Of a DNA stretch of 64,000 bases, positions 33,630 through 41,631 are shown in pieces (within the stretch, counting starts at the first letter, position 1; each line of letters opens with the position of its first letter). The notes under the pieces are model-generated. The model did no database searches and had not been told where the DNA came from. It saw nothing but the letters and a program-made list of their open reading frames with translations. The stretch is from Halosimplex aquaticum. Lineage in GTDB: Archaea > Halobacteriota > Halobacteria > Halobacteriales > Haloarculaceae. Location of the stretch: positions 62,001 to 126,000 of the forward strand of contig NZ_CP118159.1 of the NCBI RefSeq assembly GCF_028747785.1, written 5' to 3'. The position numbers were made by a program, and so were the translations under genes.

Positions 33630-34908
33630 GTTTGCTGTCAGCCACTTCGGACCCGTAGTTGACTCTACATCGAAGGATGAAACGGTTCCACCGTCAGACC
33701 CGATCTCGCTAGAGGAACACGACCAAACAATTCCATTTGAGATTGGTGAAGAAGATATTGCCTTTCTAGAACAACTTGAGGAGGAGTGTACGCCAGCACC
33801 GCTCTCCATATCATATACAAGCGAGGGACAAGCGGTACTTTCTACGGGCTCGCATGTTGGTGTGTTGACCCTCCCAAGCGGAACGCAGGTGGAGGTAACA
33901 CCGAAACGGTCCGTCACTAACCTACTCTGGGCACTGCAATATGCCTTCGATACCCCTGTCGAGTCAATTGATGTCGAGACAGAGTTTAGTGCTGCATCGA
34001 CCTTTTTCGATGCAATCGCTGTATTGTTCCTCAGTGAGCTACGGACTGTTCTCGACCGAGGACTGCATCGGGAATACGTTAGGACGAGCTCGGTTCGAGA
34101 GCACGTCACCGGTCGAATTGACGTCCAACGACAGCTCCGGCGATCGATAAGTGCACCAACGGACTTTGCGATCGAGCACGATGAGTTCACGGCGGATTCT
34201 GAATTGAATCGTGCTGTACTCACAGCGACTCGAGTCCTCACACGGTTGGTTCGAGATACAGACCTCGGCAGCAGTCTCCGTGTTCAGGAGCAGCGGCTCC
34301 GGCAGTTTGTAACCCCTTCGTCAGTCTCAGTGGAGGCAGTAGAACGAATCGAGCTGTCGCGACTGAATGACCATTACGAGACTCTGGTAGACCTGACTCG
34401 GACTGTTTTGACACGTGATTTCTTCGAGGATGTTAGTGCTGGATCACAGCGGTCACTCGCTCTCTTCGTGAATATGAATTATATTTTTGAACGGATCGTA
34501 GAACGGGCATTTCGGGCGGCAGCGAAGGAACACGGTGATTTGGTCGTGGAAGGGCAAGCGTCAATTCAAAACATCGTAGATGGACCACATGCCGTCTCGA
34601 TGCGTCCTGATGTCGTCGTCAGAGATCGCGAAGGAGCCCCGATTACGGTTATAGACGCGAAATGGAAGACAGGTTCTGTTTCATCTGGAGACGTGTACCA
34701 GTTGACCTCCTATATTCTTGCGATGGAGACTGACGGAGCGCTGGTTTTCCCAGGACATCGAGATCGAGGATCAGAACAATCGAGGGTGTTAGACGAATTC
34801 AGACTCCGCTCGAGAACCATCTCCACAAATGCGCCTGTTTTTTCGTACGACGATTATGTCGACGCGCTCGAATCAAGTGCATCTGATTATCTCGTCGAAG
34901 TACTGTAG
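33622..34908 (+). CDS. mcrC: McrC-family restriction endonuclease subunit
   Basis: From ATG 33622, which overlaps the McrB stop by 8 bases, the protein has 428 residues. It has the McrC layout: an N-terminal beta-rich region (VGVLTLPSGTQVEVTPKRSVTNLLW), a helical middle with REYVRTSSVREHVTGRIDVQRQL, then a nuclease core SMRPDVVVRDREG, ITVIDAKWK near residue 344, and a following GDVYQLTSYILAM helix. The D...DAKWK order is the PD-(D/E)XK active site of McrC nucleases. It should cut DNA when driven by McrB, usually at methylated sites. The two genes form a complete, undamaged pair. Confidence 0.88.
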   Translation: MSEFAVSHFGPVVDSTSKDETVPPSDPISLEEHDQTIPFEIGEEDIAFLEQLEEECTPAPLSISYTSEGQAVLSTGSHVGVLTLPSGTQVEVTPKRSVTNLLWALQYAFDTPVESIDVETEFSAASTFFDAIAVLFLSELRTVLDRGLHREYVRTSSVREHVTGRIDVQRQLRRSISAPTDFAIEHDEFTADSELNRAVLTATRVLTRLVRDTDLGSSLRVQEQRLRQFVTPSSVSVEAVERIELSRLNDHYETLVDLTRTVLTRDFFEDVSAGSQRSLALFVNMNYIFERIVERAFRAAAKEHGDLVVEGQASIQNIVDGPHAVSMRPDVVVRDREGAPITVIDAKWKTGSVSSGDVYQLTSYILAMETDGALVFPGHRDRGSEQSRVLDEFRLRSRTISTNAPVFSYDDYVDALESSASDYLVEVL

Positions 34909-34967
34909 TTACAGGTCCTGCGTCACCGGGGAGAGCTTCTTCGTTTGGACCTGAGAGAGCGACTTTG

Positions 34968-35011
34968 AGTTACCCCACAGATTGATATCTATCGCCCACT
35001 GTGGGGTAACT
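34968..35011. promoter_or_regulatory. Palindrome at the start of the 35012 gene (AGTTACCCCACAG / CTGTGGGGTAACT)
   Basis: Perfect 13-base arms at 34968-34980 and 34999-35011, 18-base spacer. The right arm ends on the base before the ATG at 35012, so in a leaderless transcript the site would cover the promoter and transcription start. The arms match the palindrome at 30802-30845 over 11 bases. Confidence 0.65.
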
Positions 35012-35398
35012 ATGGGAGAAGATGAGTCAACGAAACCACCAGCGCCCGATCTTCCGAAGTATCTTCGCGAGCCACTGGAGAAGCAATCGTCGGAGCGACT
35101 CGAAGAGGTTGCGTCGTACGCGACCGAGTTGGGGAAATGGAAACGGCAGCAACGCCAAGATGAACTCGAACGTCGACGGGCTGAAGAAGAAGTCGACGAG
35201 GAGGACCTCGAGGACCTGGAAGAACGTGAAATCTCGACAAATCCGAAGGACTACGATGATGTTCCTGCTAGCGGGGCCTACATCACGGTGAAGACAACGA
35301 AGCAGACCGGAGAGAGAAGTTACCGGTACTACTACTGGCAGTGGCGAGTGGGCGATTCGTGGAAGAACGAGTACATTGCACCGGTTAACCCAAGGTGA
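35012..35398 (+). CDS. Charged coiled-coil protein with Tyr/Trp-rich C-terminus
   Basis: I do not recognise a named family. The likely start is ATG 35012, giving 128 residues. The first 80 are highly charged and helical, with a probable coiled coil (LGKWKRQQRQDELERRR and EEDLEDLEERE). The last 45 are beta-like: ASGAYITVKTTKQTGERSYR, YYYWQWRVGDSWKNEYIAPV. This C-terminal Tyr/Trp pattern resembles small haloarchaeal proteins that often occur on plasmids. A palindrome lies directly before the start. It borders both the McrBC pair and the origin repeats, so a regulatory or DNA-binding role would fit but is not shown. Confidence 0.6.
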   Translation: MGEDESTKPPAPDLPKYLREPLEKQSSERLEEVASYATELGKWKRQQRQDELERRRAEEEVDEEDLEDLEEREISTNPKDYDDVPASGAYITVKTTKQTGERSYRYYYWQWRVGDSWKNEYIAPVNPR

Positions 35399-35434
35399 GA
35401 ACGAGCTCGACGAGGCCAGAAACCGGGACCCTCT

Positions 35435-35455
35435 CCCCCCGTCATCGATGTGTAA
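35435..35455 (-). repeat. Origin repeat 1
   Basis: CCCCCCGTCATCGATGTGTA plus A, the inverse orientation of the next three copies on this side. Exact match to the consensus. Confidence 0.75.
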
Positions 35456-35792
35456 AACCGTGAGAAGGGGGCGGGGGGAGAAGACGAGATTATGCGAAAA
35501 TGGACGGAACAGCCGCAGACACGGACGAGAGGTCGTGAGACTCCTAAAGTAACTTCTCTAGAAGTTATGACTCTAGTCTGACGAAGTTTTATGTAACCTC
35601 CGGATTAACCAGAACCGCAATGGACCTAGAGTGAGTGTCAGGTGGAGTGATGCTCCAGCTGACCGAGCGAGGTCAATCGTTCTGAATGATCGGTATTCTA
35701 CACCCCCTTCCCTTGCTATCACTAGCGTTAGGCCTTCTTACCCTGAATGAGACCGTTCGCTCTATCGCTTCTACCCGCCCTTCATCGGTGAT

Positions 35793-35813
35793 TTACACAT
35801 CGATGACGGGGGG
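35793..35813 (+). repeat. Origin repeat 2
   Basis: TTACACATCGATGACGGGGG plus G; exact match to the consensus, followed by AAGGGG. Confidence 0.78.
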
Positions 35814-36002
35814 AAGGGGTTGCGTTATGGACTCGAGGCCATTCGTGGGGGACTTCCTCCCTGTCGTTTGCCGGACGAGATCTTCCAATACCGATAGAGT
35901 CTGACAAGAGTGATCTGCACTATTCGCGACCTGGACTCTGCGTTCACTAATATCGAACGCCCTTGATCGGTTTCGTGGAACTAGTCACTGCATCGAAATC
36001 AG

Positions 36003-36023
36003 TTACACTTCGATGACGGGGGG
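36003..36023 (+). repeat. Origin repeat 3
   Basis: TTACACTTCGATGACGGGGG plus G; one change from the consensus (A to T), followed by AGGGG. Confidence 0.78.
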
Positions 36024-36036
36024 AGGGGTTAGGAAC

Positions 36037-36057
36037 TTACACATCGACGACGGGGGG
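36037..36057 (+). repeat. Origin repeat 4
   Basis: TTACACATCGACGACGGGGG plus G; one change from the consensus (T to C). It ends four bases before the target duplication of the ISH8-like element. Confidence 0.78.
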
Positions 36058-36070
36058 TGTGTCTACACTC

Positions 36071-37459
36071 CATCCATCTTCGGTTAAGCGGTCAAACCGC
36101 CAGATAGCGCGTTACTCACTTCCCCGATCAGTGTCTGGCGTGATGCCGGTTGATTGAGTGCTTCCTGAGTGAGAAACGCCTCTAGGTCAGGCGGTGGATA
36201 GCTGTAGACCGCAGCCAGTTCGTGGAGGATGAGCTGGGCGGCCGACCGAAAGGTCGCCGCCCAGCGTTCCTTCGGTACACCTGCCACGGGGTGATCGGCG
36301 TGGTCACAGATCGTTCGAAGGATGGCTCTGCTGACCACCAGCGTCAGCAGAGCCGCAAGGATCTGAATCCGTACGATGTGAGCCTTCCCTGTCTCAAAAC
36401 TCGTCAACTCGTACTGTGACTTGAGTTCCCTGAACAGCAGCTCAACTTCCCACCGAGCACGGTACAGGAAGCCAATTTCGTCAGGACGGAACTGCTCTCG
36501 CGGGAGGTTCGTGATGTAGAGATGGTAGTCGTCGGCGTCCTCGTTGCGGACGCCGACGACGCGGAACGCCTTCGTATCCAGTGACCGCGTTCCGTTGTAC
36601 GGCCCGCGTTTGAACTCTGCTTCCACCTCAACGTCGATATACTGCCGAGAGAGGTCACCAACCACATCGTGGATCTGCTTGCCTTCCAAGGGAATGGCGC
36701 GGCCGCGCCATTCCCGTAGTTCCGCCGTTATGACCGGGTTTGCGTCAGGCTTGAGCCGACTCACGAAGAAGCCGTCGTTCTCGTCGATCAGGGCGAAGCG
36801 TCGATACTTGAAGAAGCCCTGATCAAACAGAAACAGCCGTCCTCGGAGCCACGACCCGGTCTTGAACAACGTGCTTTCGTGGACACGCTCGTCGGTGATC
36901 TCTGTCGAGATCACCGACTGATCCGTGATGTTGTGAACGAGGTATAGCATCGCGCCGGACTGGTCGTCGTGAGTGGCTTCGAACTCCGAGAGAAGCCGAT
37001 GCAACCGGAAGACGGTTGCATCGGCGACCATCACGTCTCGAAACCGCTGGAAGGCAGGGGCGACGTGATGGGGAACAGCGACCTCCTCGACGGCGTGGTC
37101 GAGGAGGTCGCGGAGGAGATCAGCCAACTGGTCGCTGAAGCGGTCGTAGAAGCTCGATGGAGCGACCGACTGATTCGTCGCTAACTCGTAGGATCGACGA
37201 TATCCGGCGATAGAGCGAGCTTCGCCGTTGGCGGCGAAGCCCAAGACGAGCGTCCAGACGAGCATCCGAACGTCGATCTTCCGGTCACGTTGGACGACCT
37301 CGCGCTCGTGCGCGAGGTCTTCGATCAGTCCCGATGGAAACAGCGAAGTCAGCAGAGATCGTACTGCATCTGAGGAGGGTTCCATTCCACTTCCTCCTCA
37401 TCGCTGCATGTTCAGATAGCCGTCGGCTTGCGGTTCCACTCCTTAACCGAAGATGGATG
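36071..37459 (-). mobile_element. ISH8-like IS4-family element, 1389 bases
   Basis: Terminal inverted repeats CATCCATCTTCGGTTAAG (36071-36088) and CTTAACCGAAGATGGATG (37442-37459) are perfect over 18 bases. A 10-base target duplication GTCTACACTC occurs at 36061-36070 and 37460-37469. Length, single DDE gene and 10-base duplication agree with the haloarchaeal ISH8 group. It inserted between origin repeat 4 and the end of orc1. Confidence 0.9.
36084..37385 (-). CDS. IS4-family transposase (ISH8 type)
   Basis: A complete 433-residue transposase. The first catalytic Asp is in MVADATVFRLHRLLSEF, the second in LFLFDQGFFKYRRFALIDE, and the Glu in YRARWEVELLFRELKSQY. The last block fits the IS4 YREK signature, Y-x(2)-R-x(3)-E-x(6)-K. 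The N-terminus (LVWTLVLGFAANGEARSIAGYRR) is the usual IS4 helical region. No frame damage, so the element may be mobile. It fills almost all of the element between the inverted repeats. Confidence 0.92.
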   Translation of the reverse strand: MEPSSDAVRSLLTSLFPSGLIEDLAHEREVVQRDRKIDVRMLVWTLVLGFAANGEARSIAGYRRSYELATNQSVAPSSFYDRFSDQLADLLRDLLDHAVEEVAVPHHVAPAFQRFRDVMVADATVFRLHRLLSEFEATHDDQSGAMLYLVHNITDQSVISTEITDERVHESTLFKTGSWLRGRLFLFDQGFFKYRRFALIDENDGFFVSRLKPDANPVITAELREWRGRAIPLEGKQIHDVVGDLSRQYIDVEVEAEFKRGPYNGTRSLDTKAFRVVGVRNEDADDYHLYITNLPREQFRPDEIGFLYRARWEVELLFRELKSQYELTSFETGKAHIVRIQILAALLTLVVSRAILRTICDHADHPVAGVPKERWAATFRSAAQLILHELAAVYSYPPPDLEAFLTQEALNQPASRQTLIGEVSNALSGGLTA

Positions 37460-37492
37460 GTCTACACTCATACTCCGCGAAAAGCGCCCGCT

Positions 37493-38956
37493 TCAGTCCT
37501 GGTGGAAGTCCTTCAGCTGTGCGTTGACCACCGTTCGGAGGAGTTCCTCTTGTTCGGCAATACTCTCTAATCGGGTGTCTTCCGTAATCCGTTTCATGAT
37601 TCCCGTGGGGTCACCCGTGAAGGTGAACTCCATGTACATCCCACCACCGCGACCGCGGCTTTTCCTCGACGTCGAAATCAAGCCGTACGTGGAAAGCTCT
37701 TTGACGTACTTGACGTACGTCTCCCGAGTCATCTGGTCCGCGTCGAGCTCATCCGTCACCCACTGATACACTTTGAATCCGACGGGGCTCGGAACAGAAC
37801 TTCCAGAGCGCTTCGAGTAATGCGCGACGGCAGCAGTGGCGTACAGCGAGATCTTTTTCTGCGTCGTGAGTCCCTCGACGAGCTTCAGCGAACGGTCCTT
37901 GTCGATCTCTTCCTGTGATTCGCGGACGTGATGTTCCTCGACGCTGTCGTCACTACGCTCGTCGGCGAGGTCGCCGGCGCCACGGAACAGGTCGATTGCC
38001 TTCCGAGCATCCCCGTGACTTTGTGCTGCGAAGGCAGCGACGAGTGGAATCACGTCATCGGAGAGCGCATCCGGTCGGAAGGCGTCGCGACGATTCTGGA
38101 GTATCTCACGCAACTGGTTGGCATCGTAGTCCGGGAAGTACACGTCCCGTGGGTTGAACGAACTCTCGGCTCGCCCGTCGATGTCCTCCATGAACTTCGG
38201 ATCGTTCGTCAGCGCCGCGACGGAGACTCTACCCTCGATCTCATTCGTGTTGCTGGCTCGTGAGAGCTGGTAGAGCAGCTTCGAGTAGGCGGGTTCGTCG
38301 TTAGCGCGGCGTCCGACCAGGAGGTCGATCTCGTCGAGGATGAAGATGACCGAGTCGTAGTGGGTGTTGATGAGTTCGTAGAGGCGTCGGTACTTGCGTT
38401 TAGTCGAGACGCCAGTTTCGGGCACGCCCACTTCTGCACCGACGTCTTTCGCGACTGTCTGGACGAGTTCGTAGACCGCCTGATCGAGGGTATTGATCGG
38501 CTGGCAGTTGATGTCGACGACACCGAAGCTCTCACCCTTCGATTTGCAAAGCTCGACGATTTGCTGCGTCACGGCACCGATGATGAGTGACTTCCCAGTA
38601 CCGGCAGGACCGTAGAGCAGCATATTCGGCGGACGATTCCCTTGCAGTGTCGGCTTCAGGAACGATACGACGGACTCGAGTTGGTCGTCGCGACCGACGA
38701 TCCGCTCTTCGTCGATGATGGTGTCGGGCTCGACGAGGTCGCGGTTGACGAAGACTGACCCGCCACCGTCCTCGTTGAGCATATCCCGGATCGACTGCTG
38801 TGTACTTCCGTCAGCGTCGTCTTCGGAAAGATCGAGAGACGCGTTGTCGGCAGCAGTATTGTCCTGAGTGGCGTCGGACGTGTCCTCTGTCTGTGATTGC
38901 GTTGCTTCATCTTCCAACGTAGATTGATCAGTGCCACCCTGATTGCTGCCGGCCAT
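37493..38956 (-). CDS. orc1: Orc1/Cdc6 replication initiator
   Basis: The start is the ATG at 38956, giving 487 residues; an upstream frame to 39046 crosses the promoter. After an acidic low-complexity leader of about 80 residues come IVGRDDQLESVVSFLKP, Walker A LLYGPAGTGKSL near residue 115, Walker B SVIFILDEIDLL near residue 203, the sensor VAALTNDPKFMEDIDGR, and DYDANQLREILQNR with SHGDARKAIDLFRGAG (AAA lid). The C-terminus is a winged helix (VKYVKELSTYGLISTSRKSRGRGGG). It recognises origin repeats, opens DNA and loads the MCM helicase. Repeats of 21 bases lie on both sides. The promoter has an inverted repeat around its TATA-like box, suggesting autoregulation. The acidic leader is longer than in many chromosomal Orc proteins. 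Confidence 0.92.
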   Translation of the reverse strand: MAGSNQGGTDQSTLEDEATQSQTEDTSDATQDNTAADNASLDLSEDDADGSTQQSIRDMLNEDGGGSVFVNRDLVEPDTIIDEERIVGRDDQLESVVSFLKPTLQGNRPPNMLLYGPAGTGKSLIIGAVTQQIVELCKSKGESFGVVDINCQPINTLDQAVYELVQTVAKDVGAEVGVPETGVSTKRKYRRLYELINTHYDSVIFILDEIDLLVGRRANDEPAYSKLLYQLSRASNTNEIEGRVSVAALTNDPKFMEDIDGRAESSFNPRDVYFPDYDANQLREILQNRRDAFRPDALSDDVIPLVAAFAAQSHGDARKAIDLFRGAGDLADERSDDSVEEHHVRESQEEIDKDRSLKLVEGLTTQKKISLYATAAVAHYSKRSGSSVPSPVGFKVYQWVTDELDADQMTRETYVKYVKELSTYGLISTSRKSRGRGGGMYMEFTFTGDPTGIMKRITEDTRLESIAEQEELLRTVVNAQLKDFHQD

Positions 38957-38969
38957 ACTTCTGCTGTGT

Positions 38970-38999
38970 GACGGAGGTATTAAAAAGATTACCTCCGTC
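38970..38999 (-). promoter_or_regulatory. orc1 promoter with inverted repeat GACGGAGGTA / TACCTCCGTC
   Basis: Perfect 10-base arms flank an A/T-rich core (ttaaaaagat) which on the minus strand reads as a TATA-like box about 27 bases before the orc1 ATG. The right arm continues as CGATGTAT, so on the minus strand TACATCGACGGAGG resembles a shortened origin repeat. Orc1 may bind here and control its own gene. Confidence 0.6.
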
Positions 39000-39097
39000 G
39001 ATGTATATCTCTCCGCGTCATTTGGGCTACTCCTCATATTCGGCATTCTGGGCTATCTCGGCTCAATACCGGTGACGAAGTACATTGCTGTGGTTCT

Positions 39098-39118
39098 CCC
39101 CCCGTGTTCGAAGTGTAA
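39098..39118 (-). repeat. Origin repeat 5
   Basis: CCCCCCGTGTTCGAAGTGTA plus A; diverged in the centre from the consensus but with the same C-run and TGTAA end. Confidence 0.7.
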
Positions 39119-39187
39119 CAGCGAGCGGTTCGGCTGGATTTGGATACTGCTGTGATATTGTCGTCCAAATAATCTGTCAGCCACACC

Positions 39188-39208
39188 CCCCCCGTCATCG
39201 ATGTGTAA
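39188..39208 (-). repeat. Origin repeat 6
   Basis: CCCCCCGTCATCGATGTGTA plus A; exact consensus, with two extra C at the front. Confidence 0.78.
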
Positions 39209-39259
39209 CTCGCACATCCTCCGCAGTCCTCGACTGAAATCTTCCCCACACGTGCCGCA

Positions 39260-39280
39260 CCCCCCGTCATCGAAGTGTAA
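39260..39280 (-). repeat. Origin repeat 7
   Basis: CCCCCCGTCATCGAAGTGTA plus A; one change, the same variant as repeat 3. Confidence 0.78.
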
Positions 39281-39425
39281 AAGTCGACTCCTGCATATAG
39301 ATCTACGGCTCAACCGGTGCTGGAAGATAGTACGTTGCGACCGATTGCGGGTGATACCATCGCGGCGCATGTCGCAGAAACTGTCTTTACGTCTGCCAAG
39401 TAACCTATTCCCTAAAACGAGTCTG

Positions 39426-40577
39426 ATGCCCTACTTAGCCCTCCTCGACGACACTCGAGTCATTCCTCCACAAGTAGACGATGGAGAGACCGTCTCCTGC
39501 CCTGTCTGCGAACAACCGATGGCCGTAGTGAAATCACACGAACGGGGGAACGCCTTCATTTCTCGGCATTTTCGTCACCACGAACAGGAACAGAGGTCTG
39601 AGATCTCTACAAAATCAGGGCAGGTCACGTTCGATGATCTCGCCACGACCGGCGAGTGCCCTGGTGAGTCAGATGAGCATCTGAAGATGAAGTCAATCGC
39701 CTATGCTCGTCTCGAACACGATTTCCCCGACGCCACAGTAGAATTGGAATCGGGCGTCGGTGACCGAATTGCTGACGTATTGGTGACCTTCGACGAGCCC
39801 TGTCATCCGTATGGGAAGGGAATTGCTGTGGAGGCTCAGTATCGAAATCACGGAAAGGATATCGAGGCGGTCACGGAGCATTATCTCGACCGGGAGTACA
39901 GTGTCGCATGGCTCGATGAAGCCGACTTCACCGAGTATGACGTGGATCTCTCCGGTATGCTGACCGTCTGGCCCTACGTGCTTCCGAGTAGGACTGGAAC
40001 CGAAGGCTATCCCGACGTGACGAGATGGCTCTGGCAGGAGAAGTCAGTCTCTGTGTCCATGGAAGTCCCGATCCCTGGTGAGTTCTGGGCTTCATTCGAC
40101 AAGTCCGGAGAGTGGGTAACCGTCGCACAGCGCCGGATTCGTCAGAAGGGACGGGCGTGGGTGACGATTTCTCGCTCACCAACAGAGAATCTCACTTTCC
40201 AACTCGGAAAGAAGGACTGGGGATGGAACGCAGATACGCATCGAGTCACGGTCCAGCTCGAACAGAGCGATTGTGCGGAATTACGGTCCTTTGTAGAGAC
40301 ACTCCAGCCGAAAGCGTTCGGTCAAGAACGTCCATCGGAGGCGGAGCGCGAACACCCCTGGCACGACCTCACCACCGCCTGGCTAGCGGGCTCCCCCAGA
40401 GTAACGGCGTGGCTTTCAGCATCCCTCTCTCCAGATGGGGACGTCGTCCTCTCTCTGGGGAAGAAACATCCCAAGGAAACCGATCGGGTCACGGTTCAAG
40501 TCGATGAATCCGTCGTCCCTGCGCTCCGAGAATTAACCGACCTGCTCGAAACAGCCTTCGAAATAGAATCGGGATGA
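39426..40577 (+). CDS. CoiA-like nuclease-fold protein with zinc-binding N-terminus
   Basis: The likely start is ATG 39426 (MPYLALLDDTRV), giving 383 residues; earlier in-frame ATGs exist at 39369 and 39201, but the latter lies inside an origin repeat. The N-terminus has CPVCEQPM with a later HFRHH, a possible zinc site. Next come LKMKSIAYARLEHDFPDATVELESGVGDRIADVLV and IAVEAQYRNHGKDIEAVTEHYLD. The D...E-x-Q order is the nuclease core of CoiA competence-protein-like domains (PD-(D/E)XK-related). The second half contains repeated beta units (TRWLWQEKSVSVSM, VTAWLSASLSPDGDVVLSL). It may process DNA, for example at the origin or during transfer. The gene flanks the origin. Confidence 0.65.
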   Translation: MPYLALLDDTRVIPPQVDDGETVSCPVCEQPMAVVKSHERGNAFISRHFRHHEQEQRSEISTKSGQVTFDDLATTGECPGESDEHLKMKSIAYARLEHDFPDATVELESGVGDRIADVLVTFDEPCHPYGKGIAVEAQYRNHGKDIEAVTEHYLDREYSVAWLDEADFTEYDVDLSGMLTVWPYVLPSRTGTEGYPDVTRWLWQEKSVSVSMEVPIPGEFWASFDKSGEWVTVAQRRIRQKGRAWVTISRSPTENLTFQLGKKDWGWNADTHRVTVQLEQSDCAELRSFVETLQPKAFGQERPSEAEREHPWHDLTTAWLAGSPRVTAWLSASLSPDGDVVLSLGKKHPKETDRVTVQVDESVVPALRELTDLLETAFEIESG

Positions 40578-40631
40578 CCTCCAGATTTCACCACAGCGTT
40601 CCATACGACAACTTCCATATGTATATCCGGC

Positions 40632-41564
40632 TCACAAGGACTCTCGCACGATGTTGTCGAACTCGATCAGGATGGACTCGGGAACGAATTGCTCGAAAGT
40701 CACGCTTCCTTCGCTGAACCTGACCGTCACTCGAGGATGTAATGGCTCGCCATCTTCTGGGGACTGGACTACAGTCGGTACCGATACGAGTCCCGTCGCT
40801 GCGGCGAGTTCTGTGTCACCACGGCGGACCAGATCCTCGACGATCGGGTCGTGACGGACGTCGGAGATGCGTTTTCCATCCGGCTCCTTCGAGCGAATTT
40901 CGATTTCTCTTGTGTTATCCTGTGAATTGAGGTTCCGGAGTTGGAGCGTCGAGTATCCATCTACGCACGCGTCTTCGAATCGGCCTCGGGTTCCGGCATC
41001 GAGAAACGAAATTCGTTCTGTTCCATCCATCTCGTAGTACTTCGACACAGCGCTGGCTGTGGCATCTGCAGTCTCTGTATCGCTGGCGCGTACTGCGAGA
41101 AGTTGCGACCTGGGTTTGAACGTCGCGACGGTCGTCTCCCGGTCGTCAGGGGCGAGTGTGAGCTGTGTTTGTGATCCAGTTTCCGGCACCTGGCAGATGA
41201 CGTAGATACGGTCGTGGTCCCTGATTGCTGTCTCGACATCAGGGCCGTACGCTCCAGAGGAACTCTCGTTATTGCTTCGTCCGAGGGCGTCATCGGAGGA
41301 GAGTCGGTGCAGGCCGTCGACCCGATAGTAATAGACGGTGGGTTCGCCGGCGAATCTGAGCTCGGAAGCGGCTCGCCGGAGTTCGACCTCGGATAGCTCG
41401 TCGAGGAAACTCTCGAAATTCTTGTCGTCGACGTCGATGGAGATCTCGGCTGCCTGGAGGACACGCCGGCGGGCCGCTCGTGTCGGAAGAGCCTGTATGA
41501 GTTCCTGCGGTGAGGCTTCGTTCTGAGTAGGGTCAACAGGGAGGTCCATATCTGAATCAGACAC
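40632..41564 (-). CDS. Unknown 310-residue soluble protein
   Basis: I do not recognise it. It is acidic, without signal peptide or membrane segment. Residues 1-75 are helical (SPQELIQALPTRAARRRVLQ and FESFLDELSEVELRRAASEL), and the rest is a mix of strands (PTVYYYRVDGLHRLS, DRIYVICQVPE, HPRVTVRFSEGSVTFEQFVPES). The final part predicts a beta domain, with a Cys-containing DACVDGYSTLQLRNLN motif in the middle. It is divergent from the second sacsin-type ATPase gene, 67 bases apart, so both may be expressed from one bidirectional promoter and belong to one defence unit. An alternative start is the ATG at 41549. Confidence 0.6.
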   Translation of the reverse strand: MSDSDMDLPVDPTQNEASPQELIQALPTRAARRRVLQAAEISIDVDDKNFESFLDELSEVELRRAASELRFAGEPTVYYYRVDGLHRLSSDDALGRSNNESSSGAYGPDVETAIRDHDRIYVICQVPETGSQTQLTLAPDDRETTVATFKPRSQLLAVRASDTETADATASAVSKYYEMDGTERISFLDAGTRGRFEDACVDGYSTLQLRNLNSQDNTREIEIRSKEPDGKRISDVRHDPIVEDLVRRGDTELAAATGLVSVPTVVQSPEDGEPLHPRVTVRFSEGSVTFEQFVPESILIEFDNIVRESL

Positions 41565-41631
41565 GTTACTACCAGTCGTAGTGTGGCCGTTGGAAGTTAT
41601 ATGTTAAGAACATCTGATTTACCAGCAATAG

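Larger units (their letters stand above)
35399..36070. other. Non-coding left arm of the replication origin
   Basis: About 670 bases without a convincing gene. It contains four copies of a 21-base repeat with a G-run (35435, 35793, 36003 and 36037), an A/T-rich stretch near 35550-35610 that could unwind, and G-rich patches. Three of the repeats point their G-run towards orc1. A 72-codon frame from 35686 runs over one repeat and is not believable. The right border is the ISH8-like element. Confidence 0.65.
38957..39425. other. Non-coding right arm of the replication origin
   Basis: About 470 bases with no credible gene between orc1 and the CoiA-like gene. It holds the orc1 promoter with its inverted repeat and three 21-base origin repeats at 39098, 39188 and 39260, all oriented with the G-run on the minus strand facing orc1, opposite to most left-arm copies. 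Confidence 0.65.

Noticed and set aside
35686..35904. 72-codon frame in the origin region
   Set aside because: It runs through an origin repeat and has no coding-like composition.
35435..39280. CRISPR-like array from the 21-base repeats
   Set aside because: Spacing is irregular (14 to over 3000 bases), orientations differ, and there are no cas genes. The G-run and the orc1 gene fit origin boxes much better.
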